A stretch of 64,000 nucleotides of DNA from an uncultured Tateyamaria sp. (GTDB lineage Bacteria > Pseudomonadota > Alphaproteobacteria > Rhodobacterales > Rhodobacteraceae): NCBI RefSeq assembly GCF_947503045.1, contig NZ_CANNCF010000002.1, positions 527,501 to 591,500 on the forward strand. The letters run 5' to 3'. Under the pieces are notes generated by a model. The model did not search any database, was not told the DNA's origin, and worked only from the letters and a program-made list of their open reading frames with translations. A program made the translations under genes and the position numbers. How positions within the stretch are numbered: position 1 is the first letter of the stretch; each line of letters begins with the position of its first letter. Below are positions 24,195-31,839 of the stretch, one piece after another.

Positions 24195-25019
24195 TCAACT
24201 CAGCCAGCGCTTGCGCCGCCGATAACTGCGCACATCGCGGAAGGATTTGCGGCCCTCATCAGACATGCCCAGATAGAACTCCTTCACATCCGGGTTCTCG
24301 CGCAATTCAGCGGCAGGGCCATCCATCACCACACGGCCCGATTCCAGAATATACCCATAATGGGCAAAGCGCAGGGCAACATTTGTGTTCTGCTCGGCCA
24401 AAAGGAACGTCACGCCCTCGTTCTCGTTCACCGACTTCACGATCTCAAAGATCTGTTCCACCAGTTGCGGCGCCAGACCCATGGAGGGCTCATCCAGCAG
24501 GATCGTCTCGGGGCGGGACATCAGCGCGCGGCCAATGGCCGTCATCTGCTGCTCACCACCCGACGTATACCCCGCCTGAGATTTGCGCCGTTCGCGCAGG
24601 CGGGGAAAGTAATTGTAGACCATCTCAAGATCAGCAGCGATCGCGCCCTTGCCGTCCGCGCGGGTATAGGCGCCGGTCATCAGGTTTTCCTCGACCGTGA
24701 GGTGCTCAAAACAGTGCCGGCCCTCCATCACCTGCACAACGCCGCGCTTGACCAGATCGGCGGGGTCGGCATGGGCGGTGTTTTCGCCCCGATACTGGAT
24801 TGATCCCTTGGTGACCTCGCCGCGCTCGCTGGCCAGCAGGCCGGATATGGCCTTGAGGGTCGTGGTTTTGCCTGCGCCATTGCCACCCAGCAGGGCAGTG
24901 ATGCCACCCTTGGGAACCTTCAAACTGACGCCCTTCAACACGAGGATCACGTGATTGTAGATCACCTCGATATTGCTGACCTCAAGAACGGTCTCGGTCT
25001 TGGCCTCGGCGTCCAGCAT
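24195..25019 (-). CDS. HAAT-family ABC transporter ATP-binding protein (LivF-like)
   Basis: A 274-residue ATPase with Walker A GGNGAGKTTT (about 47), the signature YTSGGEQQM and Walker B ETILLDEPSMGLAP. The order and the long C-terminal part after the D-loop (SVNENEGVTFLLAEQNTNVAL) mark it as LivF type. A short tail (DEGRKSFRDVRSYRRRKRW) is extra. It works with the LivG-like ATPase at 30631. Confidence 0.92.
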   Translation of the reverse strand: MLDAEAKTETVLEVSNIEVIYNHVILVLKGVSLKVPKGGITALLGGNGAGKTTTLKAISGLLASERGEVTKGSIQYRGENTAHADPADLVKRGVVQVMEGRHCFEHLTVEENLMTGAYTRADGKGAIAADLEMVYNYFPRLRERRKSQAGYTSGGEQQMTAIGRALMSRPETILLDEPSMGLAPQLVEQIFEIVKSVNENEGVTFLLAEQNTNVALRFAHYGYILESGRVVMDGPAAELRENPDVKEFYLGMSDEGRKSFRDVRSYRRRKRWLS

Positions 25020-25093
25020 GGATCACACCTTCATTGTTCCAAAAAATATGCAAATCCCCGGCGGCAACAGGTGCTGCCGCCGGGAACAAGAGA

Positions 25094-26374
25094 TCAGCAG
25101 CGCGGCTCGATCCCGCTTTCCGCGGCGAAGGCCATGGAATCTTCCTTGACCAGCGGGGAAATCAGGTCCTGATCGGACTGTTTAAAGTCCGATACCAGAT
25201 TCCACTCCTGCGCCGAGGCATCCCACTGCGCCACACCGACAAGGCCGTTGCCGCCATGGTTTTCACAGCTCACATCAAAGGCCGGACCAAAATTCGGCAT
25301 GCCGAGGGCGGCCATGCGCTCTTCGGTGATGCTGAGCTTTTCCATTGCATCGCGCATCATGCCAGAGGTGATCTCTTCCACGCCATTTGCGGCCTGTGCA
25401 TCCTTGGCCGCCTCGGCAGCCAGCATCGCGGCATAGACGCCACGGTTGTAAAGCACCGTGCCGATCTGATCCCCGGATCCAGCGGCCAGACCTGCATCGA
25501 CAACATATTTCTGGATGTCGTCAAATACGGGATAATCCTTGCCTACCGCATGGAAGGTGATCGCCTTGTAGCCATTGGCGGCATCACCCGCGGGCAGCAC
25601 GTCGTGTTGGGCACCGGCCCACCAGACACCGATAAAGTTCTCCATCGGGAAGCGGATGTTGGCGGCTTCCTGAATGGCGACCTGGTTCATGACGCCCCAG
25701 CCCCACATGGTGACATAATCGGGACGCTCGCGGCGGATTTGCAGCCACTGCGATTTCTGCTCCTGACCGGGGTGATCCACGGCCAGCGTGGTCAGTTCGA
25801 ACCCGTGCTTTTCGGCCAGGGCCTCAAGCGTGCGGATCGGTTCCTTGCCATAGGCAGAGTTGTGATAGACCAGCGCCAGCTTCTTGCCGCTGATGTCACC
25901 GTTGTTGATTTCCAGCAGGTAATTCACGACACCCGAGGCGCCGTCCCAGTAGTTGGCCGGATAGTTGAACGTGTGGCTGAAGACGCCGCCGTTCTTGGCC
26001 GATGTACGCCCGTATCCCATCGTGTGGACCGGAATGTCATCGACGATGGATTTTGGAATGATCTGATAGGTGATGCCGGTGGACAGCGGCTGCAGGACCA
26101 GCGGGTTCAGCGGCTTGAGGCTTTCATAGCACTCCACACCCTTTTCGGTGTTATAGCCGGTTTCGCATTCCGGAACGTTGACTTTCACGCCGCCGATACC
26201 GCCATCACGCTGGTTGAGCAGGGTGAAATAGTCGGCATAGCCATCCGCAAAAGGGATGCCACCAGCGGCAAAGGGCCCGGTGCGGTAGCTCATTGACGGA
26301 AACACAAGGTCCGCCATCACGGGGCTGGCTGCCATCATGGCCGCCGTTACCCAGGTTGCGAGTTTCATCTTCAT
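25094..26374 (-). CDS. HAAT-family periplasmic substrate-binding protein
   Basis: A 426-residue exported binding protein of the leucine-binding fold. The signal peptide MKMKLATWVTAAMMAASPVMA is followed by LVFPSMSYRTGPFAAGG and a long two-lobe body. Such longer members linked with acyl-CoA ligases usually bind aromatic or other carboxylic acids rather than leucine; the ligand here is not known. GGGAGGAAT lies before the ATG at 26374. It is separated from livM by a REP-like palindrome at 26429. Confidence 0.88.
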   Translation of the reverse strand: MKMKLATWVTAAMMAASPVMADLVFPSMSYRTGPFAAGGIPFADGYADYFTLLNQRDGGIGGVKVNVPECETGYNTEKGVECYESLKPLNPLVLQPLSTGITYQIIPKSIVDDIPVHTMGYGRTSAKNGGVFSHTFNYPANYWDGASGVVNYLLEINNGDISGKKLALVYHNSAYGKEPIRTLEALAEKHGFELTTLAVDHPGQEQKSQWLQIRRERPDYVTMWGWGVMNQVAIQEAANIRFPMENFIGVWWAGAQHDVLPAGDAANGYKAITFHAVGKDYPVFDDIQKYVVDAGLAAGSGDQIGTVLYNRGVYAAMLAAEAAKDAQAANGVEEITSGMMRDAMEKLSITEERMAALGMPNFGPAFDVSCENHGGNGLVGVAQWDASAQEWNLVSDFKQSDQDLISPLVKEDSMAFAAESGIEPRC

Positions 26375-26428
26375 CGGTATTCCTCCCATTGGTTTTATCC
26401 GATTTTGACCCGTTTGGGCCGTCCGTAG

Positions 26429-26447
26429 GGTGGGGTTTCACCCCACC
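26429..26447. repeat. REP-like palindrome inside the transporter gene set
   Basis: GGTGGGGT and ACCCCACC surround TTC and are preceded by GTAG. It lies between livM and the binding-protein gene and may stabilise the mRNA end of livM or partially end transcription. Confidence 0.6.
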
Positions 26448-26466
26448 GCCATTGGCAACCACCCCG

Positions 26467-27543
26467 TCAGTGCGGGAACGGCCACAATCTCAACTTCTCC
26501 TTGGCCACGCGCCACAACTGCGCCAGCCCGTGGGGTTCGAGGATCAGGAACATGATGATCAAACCACCGACAATTACCAGATTGAAATGCGCCACGATGT
26601 CCGTGGGCCAGCCCAGCATGTCGACGCCCACCACCTTGAGGATCACAGGCAGCACCACAAGGAATGCGGCCCCCGCAAACGCGCCAAAGATCGACCCCAA
26701 CCCGCCGATGATGATCATGAACAGCACCAGAAACGACTTCTGGATGCCGAACACTTCGCCCACCTCGACCGCGCCCAGATAGACGGCAAAGAACAGCGCC
26801 CCCGAAACCCCGACAAAAAACGACGACACGGCAAAGGCGGTCAGCTTGGCCTTGAGCGGGTTCACCCCGATGATCTCGGCCGCGATGTCCATATCCCGGA
26901 TCGCCATCCACTGCCGCCCCATCGCGCCACGGGTGAGGTTGCGCGCAATCAGCGCCGCGCCCACCGTGAACACCAGACAGAAGAGATAGGTGGCCCAGCC
27001 GGCCGTGTTCGCCCCAGTGACCGCGATCCCGAACACAGTCCGTTCGGGCGCGTTGATCTGGCCCGAGGCGGAATAGTTGTAAAACCAACTGACCTTGTTG
27101 AACAGCCACACCAGAAAGAACTGCGCCGCCAGCGTCGCCACGGCCAGATAAAACCCCTTGATCCGCAGGGACGGCAGACCAAAGGCGGTGCCCACAAGGG
27201 CCGTGATCCCGCCTGCAATGATCACGTGGAAAAAGATGTTCACATCCGGAAAGGCGGTCATCAACTTGTAACAGGCATAGGCGCCCACAGCCATAAACCC
27301 GCCCGTCCCAAGGCTCACCTGCCCGCAATAGCCCGTCAGGATGTTCAGCCCGATGGCCGCGATCGCATAGATCAAAAACGGCAGAAAGATAGAATTGACC
27401 AGATAATCGGTCATCACGAAGGGCAGCACCAGAACCGCGATGGCCAGCACGACGTAATAGCGATAGCGGTCGAACCTGATCGGGAACGTCTGGCTATCCT
27501 GCGGATATGTCGTCGAAAAATCGCCCGCCTCACGATAAAGCAT
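26467..27543 (-). CDS. HAAT-family ABC permease (LivM-like)
   Basis: A 358-residue membrane protein with about ten helices. Typical parts: AIAAIGLNILTGYCGQVSLGTGGFMAVGAY near 85-115 and the EAA-like segment RGAMGRQWMAIRDMDIAAEIIGV. The ending DPHGLAQLW-type region is also family-like. It pairs with the LivH-like permease at 27990. A small plus-strand gene lies between the two permease genes. Confidence 0.9.
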   Translation of the reverse strand: MLYREAGDFSTTYPQDSQTFPIRFDRYRYYVVLAIAVLVLPFVMTDYLVNSIFLPFLIYAIAAIGLNILTGYCGQVSLGTGGFMAVGAYACYKLMTAFPDVNIFFHVIIAGGITALVGTAFGLPSLRIKGFYLAVATLAAQFFLVWLFNKVSWFYNYSASGQINAPERTVFGIAVTGANTAGWATYLFCLVFTVGAALIARNLTRGAMGRQWMAIRDMDIAAEIIGVNPLKAKLTAFAVSSFFVGVSGALFFAVYLGAVEVGEVFGIQKSFLVLFMIIIGGLGSIFGAFAGAAFLVVLPVILKVVGVDMLGWPTDIVAHFNLVIVGGLIIMFLILEPHGLAQLWRVAKEKLRLWPFPH

Positions 27544-27668
27544 GACTTACCTCCCCCAGGCCGTTCAAAGTGAACGCGCCGTTTACCACCATATCCGGTT
27601 TTGCTGTTTTGCCATATTTCGCCCCAATCCCCATGCCACCTTGGCTGTGGGAAAGTGGAGTGGGAACC

Positions 27669-27989
27669 ATGACTGCAATACTGGACGACATGCGTCGTCT
27701 CGATGCCGCGCATGCGCGTGGCGAAATCACCGCCGTCGATCTGGCCGCGGCCAAGGCGAAACTGCTGGACTCCGTACCGGACGCGTCCGAAGCGTCTCGC
27801 AGCGCGGCACCTGCACGGCGCGCCAGGCGGGCCACGATCTGGCCGATGCTGTTGCTCTGCGTGATGGTTGTGACCATCTGCGCCGGGGCTGCGCTAGTTC
27901 TGACCGGCGACCTCATGTTGTCAGCGACGCTTGCGATCACCGTGTTGGCCGCCATCACGATCATGCTGTTTCGCCAGCTCGACGGATGA
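27669..27989 (+). CDS. Small SHOCT-like membrane protein
   Basis: A 106-residue protein. An N-terminal amphipathic unit (LDDMRRLDAAHARGEITAVDLAAAK in pieces) resembles the short SHOCT oligomerisation domain, which is usually C-terminal. A basic linker and two membrane helices follow. The ATG at 27669 has GGAGTGGGAACC upstream. It runs against the transporter genes on both sides and its stop abuts the stop of livH without a gap. I cannot assign a function. Confidence 0.65.
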   Translation: MTAILDDMRRLDAAHARGEITAVDLAAAKAKLLDSVPDASEASRSAAPARRARRATIWPMLLLCVMVVTICAGAALVLTGDLMLSATLAITVLAAITIMLFRQLDG

Positions 27990-29021
27990 TCATACACGTT
28001 CAATGATCTTCTCCCCGAACAGGCCTTGCGGGCGGAACACCAGAAAGATTAGCGCCAGCACATAGGCAAACCAGTTCTCGGTCGCATTCATCGTGAACCC
28101 GAACAGTGCGCCTGCCAACTCGCTGCTGGACATGAAGAACTCGAATAGCTTTTCGCCGACCCCGATGATAAGGCCCCCCACGATGGCGCCGGGGATCGAG
28201 GTGAAACCACCCAGCATCAGCACCGGCAACGCCTTGAGCGCGATCAGGGACAGCGAAAACTGCACCCCTGATTTCGCGCCCCACATGATGCCCGCAACCA
28301 GCGCGACAAAGCCTGCGACCGACCACACGAGGATCCAGATGTAGTTCAGCGACACGCCAACAGACAAAGCCGCCTGATGGTCATCCGCCACTGCCCGCAT
28401 CGCGCGGCCCTGCTTGGTGTATTGCGAAAACGCGACCAGCACGGCCACCAGAATGATCGCGATGATCGTCGCCGTGATGTCCAGATTGTCGATGAAAAAC
28501 CCGTAGCCAAAGATGTTGAACGTCGCCTCGTCGATGGCAAGGTTGATGCCCTGCGGCAGGCAGGTGCCCTCGGCCAGACAGACATCCAGCTTCTTGATCT
28601 CGGAGCCCCACATCAGGTCCGCCACCCCTTCAAGGAAATAGGCCAGACCAATGGTCGCCATGAACAGGATGATCGGTTCCTGCCCCACCAGCTTGGAAAA
28701 AATGACCCGCTGCACCGCCCAGGCCAGCGCAATCATCACCACAACCGTCAACACAATGGCGATGATCGAATGAATCTCCCAACCGAAATAGTGGATGTTG
28801 GTGCCAAAGACCGCGTTGATCAGATGATAGAATGGCACTTGGCCGGTCTGGATGCCCACCAGTGTCATCGCCGCAAACAGCGCCATCACCCCTTGGGCAA
28901 AGTTGAAGATGCCAGAGGCTTTGAAGATCAGCACGAACCCAAGGGCCACAAGGGCATACATCACCCCGGCCATCAGCCCGTTGAGGAATACCTCCATCGC
29001 AAAAATCAACTGCTCAGGCAT
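27990..29021 (-). CDS. HAAT-family ABC permease (LivH-like)
   Basis: A 343-residue membrane protein with about eight helices. Family marks: MEVFLNGLMAGVMYALVALGFVLIFKASG at the N-terminus, MRAVADDHQAALSVGVSLNYI (the EAA loop) and GGFTSIPGAIVGGLIIG near the end. It is longer than E. coli LivH through an inserted loop with two cysteines (CLAEGTCLPQG), likely periplasmic and possibly disulfide-bonded. Confidence 0.9.
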   Translation of the reverse strand: MPEQLIFAMEVFLNGLMAGVMYALVALGFVLIFKASGIFNFAQGVMALFAAMTLVGIQTGQVPFYHLINAVFGTNIHYFGWEIHSIIAIVLTVVVMIALAWAVQRVIFSKLVGQEPIILFMATIGLAYFLEGVADLMWGSEIKKLDVCLAEGTCLPQGINLAIDEATFNIFGYGFFIDNLDITATIIAIILVAVLVAFSQYTKQGRAMRAVADDHQAALSVGVSLNYIWILVWSVAGFVALVAGIMWGAKSGVQFSLSLIALKALPVLMLGGFTSIPGAIVGGLIIGVGEKLFEFFMSSSELAGALFGFTMNATENWFAYVLALIFLVFRPQGLFGEKIIERV

Positions 29022-29024
29022 GAT

Positions 29025-29564
29025 CTAACCCTTCCATCCCATCGAGGTACAAAACGCAGCAGCCGCCGGCCCCGTTGTCGCAGCAAAGACCACGCGGTCT
29101 CCCTCACCTGCGTTGAACAACACGTACACATCCGGCATTTCAGCCGTGCAATTGGCATAGGCGCGCTGCGGTGGCGGGAACTTTAGCTCCACCAACCCCG
29201 CCGCGCGCAGCCGCGCATCCGCCCCGATCCAACCGGTGATGTTGAATTGCGGCCACAGGGGCGACTTGGGGCCCACACCCGCGCAGTTCCACGTGCCCGG
29301 AGTCGTCGACGTGCCACGATAATGCGAATAGCTGACGGCGAAGTCGAAATTGCCGCCCGATCCAACGGGATAGACCACGCTGGCATCCGTCCCGCCCTCA
29401 TCCGACGAGGTAGAGGCCGGCGGGGTCTGGAACGTCCACTCCGCCTCGGGCTGCGCAACCACGTAACGCGCGCATTCTCCCAGCGCCGTCTCGAACGCCG
29501 CTTGATCCTGCGCTGCGGCCAGCTGAGGCACAAAGAGCGCAAGTATAACAAAACACAGCCTCAT
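29025..29564 (-). CDS. Secreted hypothetical protein in the transporter gene set
   Basis: A 179-residue exported protein with a clear signal peptide (MRLCFVILALFVPQLAAAQ). Four later cysteines are spread along the chain. I do not recognise the family. It overlaps the preceding gene by 4 bases and ends 4 bases before livH, so it is translated as part of the operon and probably acts in the periplasm with the transporter. Confidence 0.7.
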   Translation of the reverse strand: MRLCFVILALFVPQLAAAQDQAAFETALGECARYVVAQPEAEWTFQTPPASTSSDEGGTDASVVYPVGSGGNFDFAVSYSHYRGTSTTPGTWNCAGVGPKSPLWPQFNITGWIGADARLRAAGLVELKFPPPQRAYANCTAEMPDVYVLFNAGEGDRVVFAATTGPAAAAFCTSMGWKG

Positions 29565-30169
29565 TTCACCGCCACCCCCATCAGGTCCGCCGTATGCTGG
29601 CGCAACGGCTGATAGCTGACCCGCAACCGCGTCAGCCCCTCAAATGTCAGGTTCCAGTTCAGCGTGATCTCGGTCACCCGGCCATCGCGGCGGGGCGAGG
29701 CAAGGAACGTCGCGGCATAGGCACGCGGCATGGTCACCCGGCTCAGCGGCTCAAACCCGGTGGTCGACACGAAACGCGCCCCTGCCCCCGCGCGCCACTC
29801 CATAAAGGCGAGCAGCAGCTCGGAATAGCTGAGCCCGCTCGAAATGATCTCGCAGGCCGGTTCGTCATACATGAACACGACCAGCGTCGCAGGCAGGTCC
29901 GTCTCCTGATAGCCCAGCGCATAGGAATTCAGCGTGCTTTCGAAATAGCGGCGGAACGTGCGCGGGATCGGCATGATGTCCCGGGGCGACAGGCTCGCCG
30001 GATCTTCGAGGTACGGCAGGCAGCGCGCTTCAATCACACCGCAAAGACCCGCCATGCCCGGCTGGGACGCATCGCAAATCGCAGGCTCTTCGGCCAACGC
30101 CGGAGCCCCCCAAAGGGCGGCGATCAGGGCAAACGCTCTAACTCTCAAGGTCGGTCTCCACCACAGCAT
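29561..30169 (-). CDS. Secreted hypothetical protein in the transporter gene set
   Basis: A 202-residue exported protein from the chosen start MLWWRPTLRVRAFALIAALW with cleavage near ALAEE. Cysteines at CDASQPGMAGLCGVIEARC could pair. The fold is unknown. Starts at 30199 or 30184 are also open; the chosen one best places the signal peptide but overlaps the preceding gene by 32 bases and has a weak ribosome site. Confidence 0.65.
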   Translation of the reverse strand: MLWWRPTLRVRAFALIAALWGAPALAEEPAICDASQPGMAGLCGVIEARCLPYLEDPASLSPRDIMPIPRTFRRYFESTLNSYALGYQETDLPATLVVFMYDEPACEIISSGLSYSELLLAFMEWRAGAGARFVSTTGFEPLSRVTMPRAYAATFLASPRRDGRVTEITLNWNLTFEGLTRLRVSYQPLRQHTADLMGVAVK

Positions 30170-30638
30170 AAAGAGTCCGCGCATCGGACTGTTCGGCACG
30201 CATCATCACACGCGGCTCGATCCATTCATTGCTCATCAACCACTCCCCTTCCGGGACGTAACGGCCGGTCGCAATCTGCGCCTCCTGCCAGGCTTGCGCA
30301 TCCTGTGACGGCGCGGCGTGGGGCACCTCAACAGCGCAGGCGCGATCGCCCAGTGCAGGTGCGGCATCCAGCACCAGCAGATAGCCCTCGGCGCTCGGCC
30401 CATAGACCCGGCGCGCCTCATGCATCTGATCAATCGGGTGCGGCGCAAGACCGTCGACAATGGGCAGGGTCTGATGCTCAAACGGATCCAGGCAGCGGGC
30501 GACAAACATCTCCCAGGCGGTTCCGGCCTGCGCGGCCCCAGCACCCGAAAACAGCGCAAAACACACAATCGGTGCACAGGTGCTGCACAACCTGTGTACG
30601 CGTGGTGTACGCCGTTTTCGGGCCAATCCCTCAGTCAT
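30138..30638 (-). CDS. Secreted hypothetical protein in the transporter gene set
   Basis: A 166-residue protein with a basic N-terminus (ARKRRTPRVHR), a hydrophobic segment and a likely cleavage site at AQAGTA. The mature part begins WEMFVARCLDPFE. I do not recognise it. It overlaps the LivG-like gene by 8 bases. With the next two genes it forms a run of three exported unknowns between the ATPase and the permease. Confidence 0.65.
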   Translation of the reverse strand: MTEGLARKRRTPRVHRLCSTCAPIVCFALFSGAGAAQAGTAWEMFVARCLDPFEHQTLPIVDGLAPHPIDQMHEARRVYGPSAEGYLLVLDAAPALGDRACAVEVPHAAPSQDAQAWQEAQIATGRYVPEGEWLMSNEWIEPRVMMRAEQSDARTLYAVVETDLES

Positions 30639-31449
30639 GGGCCACCCCGAGATATGCGTCGATCACCGCCTGATTGCCGCGCACCTCGTCCGGTGTGCCG
30701 TCACCGATTTTCTTGCCGTAATCCATCACGACAACACGGTCCGAGAGGTCCATAACCACGCCCATATCATGTTCGATCAGCGCAATGGTGGTGCCAAATT
30801 CGTCGTTCACATCGAGGATAAAGCGGCTCATATCCTCCTTTTCCTCGACGTTCATACCCGCCATCGGCTCGTCCAGCAGCAACAGCGACGGCTCGGCCGC
30901 CAGCGCGCGCGCCAATTCGACACGCTTTTTCAAACCGTAAGGCAAACGGGCGACAGGCGTCTTGCGGATCGCCTGAATTTCAAGGAAATCAATAATCTTT
31001 TCAGCAACTTCGCGGTTGGCCGTCTCCTCGGCTTCGGCGCGACCCTTCCACAGGGCTTGGGAAAACATACCCGTTTTCATATGGGTCAAGCGCCCCGTCA
31101 TCACGTTGTCCAGAACGCTCATGCCCTCAAACAGAGCGATGTTCTGAAAGGTGCGCGCAATGCCTTGGCGCGCCACTTCAAAGGGTTTCATCGGCGGGCG
31201 CGGCGCGCCTTTGTAAAACACCTGCCCCTCTTGCGGGATGTAAAACCCCGAAATGACGTTCAACATCGAGGATTTACCCGCTCCGTTGGGCCCGATAATG
31301 GCGCGAATCTCGCCCTCTCGGATGTCAAACGAGATGTCCTTGATCGCCTCAACCCCGCCAAAACGCAGAGTAATATTCTTCATCTCCATTACGACGGCAC
31401 CGATTTTACGGCCATCCGCGGTGGTGTATCCTTCGCTCTGATCAAGCAT
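30631..31449 (-). CDS. HAAT-family ABC transporter ATP-binding protein (LivG-like)
   Basis: A 272-residue ATPase. Walker A is GPNGAGKSSM (about 53-62), the signature region LPYGLKKRVELARAL, and Walker B SLLLLDEPMAGMN. The LivG mark GIARTFQNIALFEGMSVLDNVM follows Walker A. The signature LPYGLKKR departs from LSGGQ, as is common in LivG proteins of this subgroup. It partners with the LivF-like ATPase at 24195. Confidence 0.92.
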   Translation of the reverse strand: MLDQSEGYTTADGRKIGAVVMEMKNITLRFGGVEAIKDISFDIREGEIRAIIGPNGAGKSSMLNVISGFYIPQEGQVFYKGAPRPPMKPFEVARQGIARTFQNIALFEGMSVLDNVMTGRLTHMKTGMFSQALWKGRAEAEETANREVAEKIIDFLEIQAIRKTPVARLPYGLKKRVELARALAAEPSLLLLDEPMAGMNVEEKEDMSRFILDVNDEFGTTIALIEHDMGVVMDLSDRVVVMDYGKKIGDGTPDEVRGNQAVIDAYLGVAHD

Positions 31450-31534
31450 ATCCAGCCTCCATCGTCCGACCCTTCAGCAAGATATTAACCATTTTCTGCG
31501 TAGTCTTGATCCATGCCATATCGGAGGGCTTGCA

Positions 31535-31702
31535 ATGCTTGATGAAACGGAACGCCGCTACCTGCTGAACCTCGCCTATGCGTGCCACCAAAAAGGGCTC
31601 AGCGCGCCGGAAACCCGCCGGGTCATGCGCGACAGCATCGGTGCCATTACCAACGACAACCGCCTGCGCTGCGCCGTCCGCCATGTCTTTGGCGATGGCT
31701 AA
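31535..31702 (+). CDS. Small hypothetical protein, 55 residues
   Basis: The frame reads MLDETERRYLLNLAYACHQ and ends CAVRHVFGDG, 55 residues. GGAGGG stands 6 bases ahead of the ATG, a strong ribosome site. The protein is helical with two cysteines; I do not recognise it. It lies on the plus strand in the gap between the LivG-like gene and the acyl-CoA synthetase gene. A copy of the dispersed repeat follows 14 bases after the stop. Confidence 0.6.
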   Translation: MLDETERRYLLNLAYACHQKGLSAPETRRVMRDSIGAITNDNRLRCAVRHVFGDG

Positions 31703-31715
31703 GGCAAAACCCAGA

Positions 31716-31750
31716 CCCTTCTCTGATTTCAAAAAATCCCCCCCGGAGGG
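31716..31750 (-). repeat. Dispersed AT-tract repeat, copy b
   Basis: Read on the minus strand: CCCTCCGGGGGGGATTTTTT followed by GAAATCAGAGAAGGG. Only the right part of the element is present; the GC hairpin is degenerate. It lies between the small plus gene and the acyl-CoA synthetase stop. Confidence 0.55.
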
Positions 31751-31839
31751 TCGATAGGCCACCTGCGCCGCACCATCACTCGATGCTCCAAAAGGGATGG
31801 TGGGTGGGGCGATGCCCAAAGGGCGAGCGTCACACATCA

